From contig CM055096.1 of the NCBI GenBank assembly GCA_029204225.1, forward strand, positions 34,177,143-34,241,142: a stretch of 64,000 bases of DNA. The letters run 5' to 3'. Positions 1-12,044 of the stretch are shown one piece after another. Source of the DNA: Diphasiastrum complanatum (lineage: Eukaryota; Streptophyta; Lycopodiopsida; Lycopodiales; Lycopodiaceae). The first letter of the stretch is position 1. Every line of letters begins with the position of its first letter. The notes under the pieces were generated by a model. That model saw only the letters and a program-made list of their open reading frames with translations. It did no database searches and was not told the DNA's origin. A program made the position numbers and the translations under genes.

Positions 1-862
1 GAGTGCGGGTTGCGACTCAGGGCGAGCTCCAACCAAGTCTCAGCCTCCCTTGCTGGAATGTTGTCATGGCTCTCGCCTTGGCATGCTAGCGCCCCGGAGA
101 CTAGGGTCGGTCACACACTTGATATGTAACCTTCTCAGATTTATCAATAAAGTGGGATTTTCCTCAAACTGACTCTGATTACCTTCTGGGTTTCAGTGTT
201 CGGTAAAAGCGCCAGTTGTAAGGCCGCTTTCCAAATTTTTAATTTGGCACATAGCTGAGGGTCGTATCCCGGGACGCCAGCGGTATGCCGTCGGGACCAT
301 TCGGTCCGTGGCGCCAGCGGTATGCTGTCGGGACCATTTGGTCCAGGAACTGGTTGTTTCCATATCTGTCGCGGCTTGTGGTTCTGAGTGTTCCATGCAT
401 GAACGTGAATGGGTTTAAGCTCTTGGGGAACGGGCTCTAACCTGTCGGCTGAGTTGGATGGCTTGCTTGGGTGGATGTTACCTGTTTATGCTGTCCAGTC
501 TGGCGTGGCGCCAGGGTTGGCTTCCAGCGCTCGTGACGAAGCTTTCAGTTGGTTAAGTCGATGTAAGTCAGACCGCCTTGCTTGGAATGGATGTTTACTC
601 GTTTGTAACGAAGCTTCGAGTTGGTTAAGTTTTGATGTATGTCGGGCGGCTTGCTTGGAGGGAAGTCACCCACATCGGGGACCCCCGATCTGGCAGTGGC
701 GCCAGTTGATCTCAATGTTGGTTTTTCGGAACTTCATGTTGGTTAAGTCTGATCGTTGTTGGCGAGTTGGCTGCTTGTATGTCAAGTGGGGTTGGATGGC
801 AAGAGTTGAAGGCTGGGACGCTAAGTCGTGGTTCCCGCTCCCTTTGGGATGCTGCGCTAGCA
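1..862 (+). repeat. LTR of unit 0 (partial, cut by window edge)
   Basis: Base 1 corresponds to base 2484 of the next unit, so about 360 bp of the LTR lie outside the window. This copy differs from all others by many one-base insertions or deletions, mostly in homopolymers (for example near 414, 541, 571, 597, 631, 680 and 725). The LTR end reads GCTAGCA where the others have GCTACA. The 180-residue ORF at 409-951 exists only because of these indels and is not a gene. Confidence 0.85.
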
Positions 863-2087
863 TGTGGTATCCTAGCAGATGGGAAGCAAAGTGTTGGAAA
901 GGGCTTTTTGTCCAAGAACTCTACTCTAAGTCCGATCAGCTGATTTATTAAGTGGAGGGGAACTATCACACACACACCTCTCTCTTGGGGCAAATTTTGA
1001 ATGAAAGTTGATCAAATGGGGGGCAAATTCAAGGTGACCTAGCCATACTCACACGAGGAGACTGGCGAACTTTGGACCTAATAAGTTGACAAGTTTTTGT
1101 TGTGGAAAGGGAAGTTTGTTATAGGCTTCTCTAGACCAGCAATGATGAGGAAACATATGAGTACGCTGGCTTGTGTTATGTGTAAGGCAGCTGATCAATG
1201 AAGGAACTGTGAAAGTTGAGTCTTGCATGAGAGACTTGGTATTTCGAACGGACGCTAAGGGATAGTTCGCGTTGAGATCGGACTAGTGCAAACTCTGGGT
1301 GCATGTGTCTGAATCAAAGAGAGCTACTTGAAGCCAAGCTCGATGTACACTTCTTGTTTTGAATGTGAGGCAACTGACCAGTGATGGAATTGTGAAAGTC
1401 AAGTTTTGCGCGACGGACATGGTGCTTCAAACAAACGCGAAGAGATAGTTCGGATGCGGATCAAACTGGTGCGACCCTTTGGCTTTCCACGAGGTCAATG
1501 GTTACATTTGGGTTGATTCAAAGAGCTACTTCAAGCTAAGTGAGAGGTGCATTGCGGAGTACTCAATCTTTGCCTACCTTAAAGAGCCAAGATGGAAAAG
1601 TATCAAGATCAGGCTGGGACAAGGAGAGAAATCAAGGTGCAGAAGCAACAAGGCACAAAGTGGACCATAAAGTGGGCAATCAAACGATAAATCCTTCGGC
1701 TCAGGGAGCCTTGATACCTATGCGGAACCGAACAAATCTGGAGCTCAGGGAGCTCAACACAAAGTGCATCAAGGACAAATCAGGAGCTCAAAGGAGTTCC
1801 AAAGTCGAAAGTCAGAAGCGACAGGGGCGAACATTTCAAAGAAAGGCCTCTGTCACCAGTTAATAAGGCTCTCGGGTTTTACGAAAGCGATATCAAATCT
1901 ACGCTTTTCCCAGACAAAGATATTTGTTTCAAGTTATGTAATTTTTCAGTACAAAGAGCTGAGCCTCCGACTTGTGGTGTGCCAGCTTCAATGTTAATAA
2001 AAAGTGGCCAGTAAATTGAGTACTGTGCCAAGTAGCATAAATGTATAGTCATTTTAATTGGGAGACACCTTTACTTTAATCTGACAT

Positions 2088-2103
2088 CTGATGAGGACAT
2101 CAG
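2088..2103 (+). other. Pre-polypurine-tract hairpin (6-bp stem)
   Basis: CTGATGAGGACATCAG folds as a 6-bp stem with an AGGA loop and lies 7 bases before the polypurine tract. The same 16 bases occur before the polypurine tract of the chromovirus (minus strand, 13950-13965), although the sequence around them differs. This is direct sequence evidence; a role in plus-strand priming or packaging is inference. Confidence 0.7.
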
Positions 2104-2110
2104 ATTTTAT

Positions 2111-2124
2111 AAAGGTGGGGTGGA
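2111..2124 (+). other. Polypurine tract of LARD-like unit
   Basis: AAAGGTGGGGTGGA immediately precedes the LTR start at 2125, the position expected for plus-strand priming in LTR retrotransposons. Every unit has it, ending one base before each LTR start. Confidence 0.8.
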
Positions 2125-3345
2125 TGTTGTAAAGCTACCTAACAAGCTTTACTTCCGGCGCCATTGGCGCCAGTTATGTCCCCAGCGCCAGCAGTGCCCC
2201 TGCTGCTCCCGGCGCCACTGTGACCAGAATCCAGCCGGCGCCAAGTTCCTATGGCTGAAAATCTTTGATCGGTTCTAGCGGAGTCCAGAGAGCTCAGATC
2301 GATGTGCAATCACCTCACACGATCTAGGCATGATTAAAGGAAGCCTGGGGATCAATAAAATCTAGAGAGAGAAAATGACTTTCTAGAAAGAGAAAATCCT
2401 AGAGAGAGAAAAAACGTGCTTTACCAGCTTAGGTAGAGTGCTTGTTATGAGGGGAGGTGCCGAATCACACCAATACTATAGGGGAGTGCGGGTTGCGACT
2501 CAGGGCGAGCTCCAACCAAGTCTCAGCCTCCCTTGCTGGAATGTTGTCATGGCTCTCGCCTTGGCATGCTAGCGCCCCGGAGACTAGGGTCGGTCACACA
2601 CTTGATATGTAACCTTCTCAGATTTATCAATAAAGTGGGATTTTCCTCAAACTGACTCTGATTACCTTCTGGGTTTCAGTGTTCGGTAAAAGCGCCAGTT
2701 GTAAGGCCGCTTTCCAAATTTTTAATTTGGCACATAGCTGAGGGGTCGTATCCCGGGACGCCAGCGGTATGCCGTCGGGACCATTCGGTCCGTGGCGCCA
2801 GCGGTATGCTGTCGGGACCATTTGGTCCAGGAACTGGTTGTTTCCATATCTGTCGCGGCTTGTGGTTCTGAGTGTTCCTTGCATGAACGTGAATGGGTTA
2901 AGCTCTTGGGGAACGGGCTCTAACCTGTCGGCTGAGTTGGATGGCTTGCTTGGGTGGATGTTACCTGTTTATGGCTGTCCAGTCTGGCGTGGCGCCAGGG
3001 TTGGCTTCCAGCGCTCGTGACGAAGCTTTCAGTTGGTTAAGTCTGATGTAAGTCAGACCGCTTGCTTGGAATGGATGTTACTCGTTTGTAACGAAGCTTC
3101 GAGTTGGTTAAGTTTGATGTATGTCGGGCGGCTTGCTTGGAGGGAAGTCACCCACATCGGGACCCCCGATCTGGCATGGCGCCAGGTTGGATCTCAATGT
3201 TGGTTTTCGGAACTTCATGTTGGTTAAGTCTGATCGTTGTTGGCGAGTTGGCTGCTTGTATGTCAAGTGGGTTTGGATGGCAAGAGTTGAAGGCTGGGAA
3301 GCTAAGTCGTGGTTCCCCGGCTCCCTTTGGGATGCCTGCGCTACA
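2125..3345 (+). repeat. LTR of unit 1 (complete, 1221 bp; reference copy)
   Basis: Starts TGTTGTAAAGC and ends GCGCTACA, with TG...CA termini, directly between the polypurine tract and a truncated primer-binding site. Four GGCGCC palindromes cluster at 2157-2242. A polyadenylation-type AATAAA lies at 2629-2634. The 3' third contains three degenerate direct repeats beginning near 3021, 3092 and 3208, each with GTTGGTTAAGTYTGAT. Blocks around 2415-2427 and 2457-2497 and the AATAAA-GATTACC region match the chromovirus LTR read on the minus strand. Confidence 0.92.
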
Positions 3346-3361
3346 TGTGGTATCCTAGCAG
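3346..3361 (+). other. Truncated primer-binding site at deletion junction
   Basis: The sequence TGTGGTATC|CTAGCAG follows the LTR. Only the first part of the initiator-Met tRNA site (consensus TGGTATCAGAGCC) remains. The undeleted copy at 38808-39814 shows that the two halves were originally separated by 991 bp, with ATC present at both edges. All array units share this junction (for example 5825, 8305, 10784, 19543, 28302, 30781 and 33260). Priming of reverse transcription from this site should be impaired. Confidence 0.88.
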
Positions 3362-4605
3362 ATGGGAAGCAAAGTGTTGGAAAGGCTTTTTGTCCGAAGA
3401 ACTCTACTCTAAGTCCGATCAGCTGATTTATTAAGTGGAGGGGAACTATCACACACACCTCTCTCTTGGGGCAAATTTTGAATGAAAGTTGATCAAAATG
3501 GGGGCAAATTCAAGGTGACCTAGCCATACTCACACGAGGAGACTGGCGAACTTTGGACCTAATAAGTTGACAAGTTTTTGTTGTGGAAAGGGAAGTTTGT
3601 TATAGGCTTTCTCTAGACCAGCAATGATGAGGAAACATATGAGTACGCTGGCTTGTGTTATGTGTAAGGCAGCTGATCAATGAAGGAACTGTGAAAGTTG
3701 AGTCTTGCATGAGAGACTTGGTATTTCGAACGGACGCTAAGGGATAGTTCGCGTTGAGATCGGACTAGTGCAAACTCTGGGTGCATGTGTCTGAATCAAA
3801 GAGAGCTACTTGAAGCCAAGCTCGATGTACACTTCTTGTTTTGAATGTGAGGCAACTGACCAGTGATGGAATTGTGAAAGTCAAGTTTGCGCGACGGACA
3901 TGGTGCTTCAAACAAACGCGAAGAGATAGTTCGGATGCGGATCAAACTGGTGCGACCCTTTGGCTTTCCACGAGGTCAATGGTTACATTTGGGTTGATTC
4001 AAAGAGCTACTTCAAGCTAAGTGAGAGGTGCATTGCGGAGTACTCAATCTTTGCCTACCTTAAAGAGCCAAGATGGAAAAGTATCAAGATCAGGCTGGGA
4101 CAAGGAGAGAAATCAAGGTGCAGAAGCAACAAGGCACAAAGTGGACCATAAAGTGGGCAATCAAACGATAAATCCTTCGGCTCAGGGAGCCTTGATACCT
4201 ATGCGGAACCGAACAAATCTGGAGCTCAGGGAGCTCAACACAAAGTGCATCAAGGACAAATCAGGAGCTCAAAGGAGTTCCAAAGTCGAAAGTCAGAAGC
4301 GACAGGGGCGAACATTTCAAAGAAAGGCCTCTGTCACCAGTTAATAAGGCTCTCGGGTTTTACGAAAGCGATATCAAATCTACGCTTTTCCCAGACAAAG
4401 ATATTTGTTTCAAGTTATGTAATTTTTCAGTACAAAGAGCTGAGCCTCCGACTTGTGGTGTGCCAGCTTCAATGTTAATAAAAAGTGGCCAGTAAATTGA
4501 GTACTGTGCCAAGTAGCATAAATGTATAGTCATTTTAATTGGGAGACACCTTTACTTTAATCTGACATCTGATGAGGACATCAGATTTTATAAAGGTGGG
4601 GTGGA
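3346..4605 (+). repeat. Internal segment of unit 1
   Basis: A 1260-bp non-coding internal segment that ends in the polypurine tract at 4592-4605. It has one T fewer than the other units in the run near 3888. Contents are as in unit 0: an internal duplication of about 183 bp and no supported coding sequence. Confidence 0.88.
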
Positions 4606-7085
4606 TGTTGTAAAGCTACCTAACAAGCTTTACTTCCGGCGCCATTGGCGCCAGTTATGTCCCCAGCGCCAGCAGTGCCCCTGCTGCTCCCGGCGCCACT
4701 GTGACCAGAATCCAGCCGGCGCCAAGTTCCTATGGCTGAAAATCTTTGATCGGTTCTAGCGGAGTCCAGAGAGCTCAGATCGATGTGCAATCACCTCACA
4801 CGATCTAGGCATGATTAAAGGAAGCCTGGGGATCAATAAAATCTAGAGAGAGAAAATGACTTTCTAGAAAGAGAAAATCCTAGAGAGAGAAAAAAACGTG
4901 CTTTACCAGCTTAGGTAGAGTGCTTGTTATGAGGGGAGGTGCCGAATCACACCAATACTATAGGGGAGTGCGGGTTGCGACTCAGGGCGAGCTCCAACCA
5001 AGTCTCAGCCTCCCTTGCTGGAATGTTGTCATGGCTCTCGCCTTGGCATGCTAGCGCCCCGGAGACTAGGGTCGGTCACACACTTGATATGTAACCTTCT
5101 CAGATTTATCAATAAAGTGGGATTTTCCTCAAACTGACTCTGATTACCTTCTGGGTTTCAGTGTTCGGTAAAAGCGCCAGTTGTAAGGCCGCTTTCCAAA
5201 TTTTTAATTTGGCACATAGCTGAGGGTCGTATCCCGGGACGCCAGCGGTATGCCGTCGGGACCATTCGGTCCGTGGCGCCAGCGGTATGCTGTCGGGACC
5301 ATTTGGTCCAGGAACTGGTTGTTTCCATATCTGTCGCGGCTTGTGGTTCTGAGTGTTCCTTGCATGAACGTGAATGGGTTAAGCTCTTGGGGAACGGGCT
5401 CTAACCTGTCGGCTGAGTTGGATGGCTTGCTTGGGTGGATGTTACCTGTTTATGGCTGTCCAGTCTGGCGTGGCGCCAGGTTGGCTTCCAGCGCTCGTGA
5501 CGAAGCTTTCAGTTGGTTAAGTCTGATGTAAGTCAGACCGCTTGCTTGGAATGGATGTTACTCGTTTGTAACGAAGCTTCGAGTTGGTTAAGTTTGATGT
5601 ATGTCGGGCGGCTTGCTTGGAGGGAAGTCACCCACATCGGGACCCCCGATCTGGCATGGCGCCAGGTTGGATCTCAATGTTGGTTTTCGGAACTTCATGT
5701 TGGTTAAGTCTGATCGTTGTTGGCGAGTTGGCTGCTTGTATGTCAAGTGGGTTTGGATGGCAAGAGTTGAAGGCTGGGAAGCTAAGTCGTGGTTCCCGGC
5801 TCCCTTTGGGATGCCTGCGCTACATGTGGTATCCTAGCAGATGGGAAGCAAAGTGTTGGAAAGGCTTTTTGTCCGAAGAACTCTACTCTAAGTCCGATCA
5901 GCTGATTTATTAAGTGGAGGGGAACTATCACACACACCTCTCTCTTGGGGCAAATTTTGAATGAAAGTTGATCAAAATGGGGGCAAATTCAAGGTGACCT
6001 AGCCATACTCACACGAGGAGACTGGCGAACTTTGGACCTAATAAGTTGACAAGTTTTTGTTGTGGAAAGGGAAGTTTGTTATAGGCTTTCTCTAGACCAG
6101 CAATGATGAGGAAACATATGAGTACGCTGGCTTGTGTTATGTGTAAGGCAGCTGATCAATGAAGGAACTGTGAAAGTTGAGTCTTGCATGAGAGACTTGG
6201 TATTTCGAACGGACGCTAAGGGATAGTTCGCGTTGAGATCGGACTAGTGCAAACTCTGGGTGCATGTGTCTGAATCAAAGAGAGCTACTTGAAGCCAAGC
6301 TCGATGTACACTTCTTGTTTTGAATGTGAGGCAACTGACCAGTGATGGAATTGTGAAAGTCAAGTTTTGCGCGACGGACATGGTGCTTCAAACAAACGCG
6401 AAGAGATAGTTCGGATGCGGATCAAACTGGTGCGACCCTTTGGCTTTCCACGAGGTCAATGGTTACATTTGGGTTGATTCAAAGAGCTACTTCAAGCTAA
6501 GTGAGAGGTGCATTGCGGAGTACTCAATCTTTGCCTACCTTAAAGAGCCAAGATGGAAAAGTATCAAGATCAGGCTGGGACAAGGAGAGAAATCAAGGTG
6601 CAGAAGCAACAAGGCACAAAGTGGACCATAAAGTGGGCAATCAAACGATAAATCCTTCGGCTCAGGGAGCCTTGATACCTATGCGGAACCGAACAAATCT
6701 GGAGCTCAGGGAGCTCAACACAAAGTGCATCAAGGACAAATCAGGAGCTCAAAGGAGTTCCAAAGTCGAAAGTCAGAAGCGACAGGGGCGAACATTTCAA
6801 AGAAAGGCCTCTGTCACCAGTTAATAAGGCTCTCGGGTTTTACGAAAGCGATATCAAATCTACGCTTTTCCCAGACAAAGATATTTGTTTCAAGTTATGT
6901 AATTTTTCAGTACAAAGAGCTGAGCCTCCGACTTGTGGTGTGCCAGCTTCAATGTTAATAAAAAGTGGCCAGTAAATTGAGTACTGTGCCAAGTAGCATA
7001 AATGTATAGTCATTTTAATTGGGAGACACCTTTACTTTAATCTGACATCTGATGAGGACATCAGATTTTATAAAGGTGGGGTGGA
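4606..7085 (+). repeat. Array unit 2 (LTR 4606-5824, internal 5825-7085)
   Basis: A complete 2480-bp unit. Its LTR has a seven-A run before CGTGCTTTACC, shared only with unit 3 (other units have six). This marks units 2 and 3 as a recently duplicated pair. Confidence 0.92.
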
Positions 7086-9565
7086 TGTTGTAAAGCTACC
7101 TAACAAGCTTTACTTCCGGCGCCATTGGCGCCAGTTATGTCCCCAGCGCCAGCAGTGCCCCTGCTGCTCCCGGCGCCACTGTGACCAGAATCCAGCCGGC
7201 GCCAAGTTCCTATGGCTGAAAATCTTTGATCGGTTCTAGCGGAGTCCAGAGAGCTCAGATCGATGTGCAATCACCTCACACGATCTAGGCATGATTAAAG
7301 GAAGCCTGGGGATCAATAAAATCTAGAGAGAGAAAATGACTTTCTAGAAAGAGAAAATCCTAGAGAGAGAAAAAAACGTGCTTTACCAGCTTAGGTAGAG
7401 TGCTTGTTATGAGGGGAGGTGCCGAATCACACCAATACTATAGGGGAGTGCGGGTTGCGACTCAGGGCGAGCTCCAACCAAGTCTCAGCCTCCCTTGCTG
7501 GAATGTTGTCATGGCTCTCGCCTTGGCATGCTAGCGCCCCGGAGACTAGGGTCGGTCACACACTTGATATGTAACCTTCTCAGATTTATCAATAAAGTGG
7601 GATTTTCCTCAAACTGACTCTGATTACCTTCTGGGTTTCAGTGTTCGGTAAAAGCGCCAGTTGTAAGGCCGCTTTCCAAATTTTTAATTTGGCACATAGC
7701 TGAGGGTCGTATCCCGGGACGCCAGCGGTATGCCGTCGGGACCATTCGGTCCGTGGCGCCAGCGGTATGCTGTCGGGACCATTTGGTCCAGGAACTGGTT
7801 GTTTCCATATCTGTCGCGGCTTGTGGTTCTGAGTGTTCCTTGCATGAACGTGAATGGGTTAAGCTCTTGGGGAACGGGCTCTAACCTGTCGGCTGAGTTG
7901 GATGGCTTGCTTGGGTGGATGTTACCTGTTTATGGCTGTCCAGTCTGGCGTGGCGCCAGGTTGGCTTCCAGCGCTCGTGACGAAGCTTTCAGTTGGTTAA
8001 GTCTGATGTAAGTCAGACCGCTTGCTTGGAATGGATGTTACTCGTTTGTAACGAAGCTTCGAGTTGGTTAAGTTTGATGTATGTCGGGCGGCTTGCTTGG
8101 AGGGAAGTCACCCACATCGGGACCCCCGATCTGGCATGGCGCCAGGTTGGATCTCAATGTTGGTTTTCGGAACTTCATGTTGGTTAAGTCTGATCGTTGT
8201 TGGCGAGTTGGCTGCTTGTATGTCAAGTGGGTTTGGATGGCAAGAGTTGAAGGCTGGGAAGCTAAGTCGTGGTTCCCGGCTCCCTTTGGGATGCCTGCGC
8301 TACATGTGGTATCCTAGCAGATGGGAAGCAAAGTGTTGGAAAGGCTTTTTGTCCGAAGAACTCTACTCTAAGTCCGATCAGCTGATTTATTAAGTGGAGG
8401 GGAACTATCACACACACCTCTCTCTTGGGGCAAATTTTGAATGAAAGTTGATCAAAATGGGGGCAAATTCAAGGTGACCTAGCCATACTCACACGAGGAG
8501 ACTGGCGAACTTTGGACCTAATAAGTTGACAAGTTTTTGTTGTGGAAAGGGAAGTTTGTTATAGGCTTTCTCTAGACCAGCAATGATGAGGAAACATATG
8601 AGTACGCTGGCTTGTGTTATGTGTAAGGCAGCTGATCAATGAAGGAACTGTGAAAGTTGAGTCTTGCATGAGAGACTTGGTATTTCGAACGGACGCTAAG
8701 GGATAGTTCGCGTTGAGATCGGACTAGTGCAAACTCTGGGTGCATGTGTCTGAATCAAAGAGAGCTACTTGAAGCCAAGCTCGATGTACACTTCTTGTTT
8801 TGAATGTGAGGCAACTGACCAGTGATGGAATTGTGAAAGTCAAGTTTTGCGCGACGGACATGGTGCTTCAAACAAACGCGAAGAGATAGTTCGGATGCGG
8901 ATCAAACTGGTGCGACCCTTTGGCTTTCCACGAGGTCAATGGTTACATTTGGGTTGATTCAAAGAGCTACTTCAAGCTAAGTGAGAGGTGCATTGCGGAG
9001 TACTCAATCTTTGCCTACCTTAAAGAGCCAAGATGGAAAAGTATCAAGATCAGGCTGGGACAAGGAGAGAAATCAAGGTGCAGAAGCAACAAGGCACAAA
9101 GTGGACCATAAAGTGGGCAATCAAACGATAAATCCTTCGGCTCAGGGAGCCTTGATACCTATGCGGAACCGAACAAATCTGGAGCTCAGGGAGCTCAACA
9201 CAAAGTGCATCAAGGACAAATCAGGAGCTCAAAGGAGTTCCAAAGTCGAAAGTCAGAAGCGACAGGGGCGAACATTTCAAAGAAAGGCCTCTGTCACCAG
9301 TTAATAAGGCTCTCGGGTTTTACGAAAGCGATATCAAATCTACGCTTTTCCCAGACAAAGATATTTGTTTCAAGTTATGTAATTTTTCAGTACAAAGAGC
9401 TGAGCCTCCGACTTGTGGTGTGCCAGCTTCAATGTTAATAAAAAGTGGCCAGTAAATTGAGTACTGTGCCAAGTAGCATAAATGTATAGTCATTTTAATT
9501 GGGAGACACCTTTACTTTAATCTGACATCTGATGAGGACATCAGATTTTATAAAGGTGGGGTGGA
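7086..9565 (+). repeat. Array unit 3 (LTR 7086-8304, internal 8305-9565)
   Basis: A complete 2480-bp unit, closest to unit 2 (shared seven-A run in the LTR). The internal segment carries the same primer-binding-site deletion, the pre-polypurine hairpin and the polypurine tract. Confidence 0.92.
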
Positions 9566-12044
9566 TGTTGTAAAGCTACCTAACAAGCTTTACTTCCGGC
9601 GCCATTGGCGCCAGTTATGTCCCCAGCGCCAGCAGTGCCCCTGCTGCTCCCGGCGCCACTGTGACCAGAATCCAGCCGGCGCCAAGTTCCTATGGCTGAA
9701 AATCTTTGATCGGTTCTAGCGGAGTCCAGAGAGCTCAGATCGATGTGCAATCACCTCACACGATCTAGGCATGATTAAAGGAAGCCTGGGGATCAATAAA
9801 ATCTAGAGAGAGAAAATGACTTTCTAGAAAGAGAAAATCCTAGAGAGAGAAAAAACGTGCTTTACCAGCTTAGGTAGAGTGCTTGTTATGAGGGGAGGTG
9901 CCGAATCACACCAATACTATAGGGGAGTGCGGGTTGCGACTCAGGGCGAGCTCCAACCAAGTCTCAGCCTCCCTTGCTGGAATGTTGTCATGGCTCTCGC
10001 CTTGGCATGCTAGCGCCCCGGAGACTAGGGTCGGTCACACACTTGATATGTAACCTTCTCAGATTTATCAATAAAGTGGGATTTTCCTCAAACTGACTCT
10101 GATTACCTTCTGGGTTTCAGTGTTCGGTAAAAGCGCCAGTTGTAAGGCCGCTTTCCAAATTTTTAATTTGGCACATAGCTGAGGGTCGTATCCCGGGACG
10201 CCAGCGGTATGCCGTCGGGACCATTCGGTCCGTGGCGCCAGCGGTATGCTGTCGGGACCATTTGGTCCAGGAACTGGTTGTTTCCATATCTGTCGCGGCT
10301 TGTGGTTCTGAGTGTTCCTTGCATGAACGTGAATGGGTTAAGCTCTTGGGGAACGGGCTCTAACCTGTCGGCTGAGTTGGATGGCTTGCTTGGGTGGATG
10401 TTACCTGTTTATGGCTGTCCAGTCTGGCGTGGCGCCAGGTTGGCTTCCAGCGCTCGTGACGAAGCTTTCAGTTGGTTAAGTCTGATGTAAGTCAGACCGC
10501 TTGCTTGGAATGGATGTTACTCGTTTGTAACGAAGCTTCGAGTTGGTTAAGTTTGATGTATGTCGGGCGGCTTGCTTGGAGGGAAGTCACCCACATCGGG
10601 ACCCCCGATCTGGCATGGCGCCAGGTTGGATCTCAATGTTGGTTTTCGGAACTTCATGTTGGTTAAGTCTGATCGTTGTTGGCGAGTTGGCTGCTTGTAT
10701 GTCAAGTGGGTTTGGATGGCAAGAGTTGAAGGCTGGGAAGCTAAGTCGTGGTTCCCGGCTCCCTTTGGGATGCCTGCGCTACATGTGGTATCCTAGCAGA
10801 TGGGAAGCAAAGTGTTGGAAAGGCTTTTTGTCCGAAGAACTCTACTCTAAGTCCGATCAGCTGATTTATTAAGTGGAGGGGAACTATCACACACACCTCT
10901 CTCTTGGGGCAAATTTTGAATGAAAGTTGATCAAAATGGGGGCAAATTCAAGGTGACCTAGCCATACTCACACGAGGAGACTGGCGAACTTTGGACCTAA
11001 TAAGTTGACAAGTTTTTGTTGTGGAAAGGGAAGTTTGTTATAGGCTTTCTCTAGACCAGCAATGATGAGGAAACATATGAGTACGCTGGCTTGTGTTATG
11101 TGTAAGGCAGCTGATCAATGAAGGAACTGTGAAAGTTGAGTCTTGCATGAGAGACTTGGTATTTCGAACGGACGCTAAGGGATAGTTCGCGTTGAGATCG
11201 GACTAGTGCAAACTCTGGGTGCATGTGTCTGAATCAAAGAGAGCTACTTGAAGCCAAGCTCGATGTACACTTCTTGTTTTGAATGTGAGGCAACTGACCA
11301 GTGATGGAATTGTGAAAGTCAAGTTTTGCGCGACGGACATGGTGCTTCAAACAAACGCGAAGAGATAGTTCGGATGCGGATCAAACTGGTGCGACCCTTT
11401 GGCTTTCCACGAGGTCAATGGTTACATTTGGGTTGATTCAAAGAGCTACTTCAAGCTAAGTGAGAGGTGCATTGCGGAGTACTCAATCTTTGCCTACCTT
11501 AAAGAGCCAAGATGGAAAAGTATCAAGATCAGGCTGGGACAAGGAGAGAAATCAAGGTGCAGAAGCAACAAGGCACAAAGTGGACCATAAAGTGGGCAAT
11601 CAAACGATAAATCCTTCGGCTCAGGGAGCCTTGATACCTATGCGGAACCGAACAAATCTGGAGCTCAGGGAGCTCAACACAAAGTGCATCAAGGACAAAT
11701 CAGGAGCTCAAAGGAGTTCCAAAGTCGAAAGTCAGAAGCGACAGGGGCGAACATTTCAAAGAAAGGCCTCTGTCACCAGTTAATAAGGCTCTCGGGTTTT
11801 ACGAAAGCGATATCAAATCTACGCTTTTCCCAGACAAAGATATTTGTTTCAAGTTATGTAATTTTTCAGTACAAAGAGCTGAGCCTCCGACTTGTGGTGT
11901 GCCAGCTTCAATGTTAATAAAAAGTGGCCAGTAAATTGAGTACTGTGCCAAGTAGCATAAATGTATAGTCATTTTAATTGGGAGACACCTTTACTTTAAT
12001 CTGACATCTGATGAGGACATCAGATTTTATAAAGGTGGGGTGGA
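9566..12044 (+). repeat. Array unit 4 (LTR 9566-10783, internal 10784-12044)
   Basis: A complete 2479-bp unit with the standard six-A run. No coding sequence is supported. Confidence 0.92.

Larger units (their letters stand above)
863..2124 (+). repeat. Internal segment of unit 0
   Basis: Non-coding internal part of the LARD-like element. It begins with the truncated primer-binding site and ends with the polypurine tract at 2111-2124. A degenerate direct duplication with a period of about 183 bp is visible (copies near 1185-1367 and 1368-1552, each starting AGGCA.CTGA). Small ORFs of 63-107 codons show no recognisable domain, and the 107-codon frame is broken by a CGA-to-TGA change in the diverged copy at 40475, so no coding constraint is evident. 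Confidence 0.85.

Noticed and set aside
409-951. 180-codon ORF at the left edge
   Set aside because: It lies in an LTR and is open only because of one-base indels in this copy. The other LTR copies break the frame.
1540-1863. 107-codon basic ORF repeated in every unit
   Set aside because: Repetition follows from the array. The diverged copy at 40475 has an early TGA, and no domain is recognisable.
1764-1997. 77-codon ORF conserved in all units and in the full-length copy
   Set aside because: It survives in the diverged copy but has no domain, is short, and overlaps the 107-codon frame. Not enough to call a gene.
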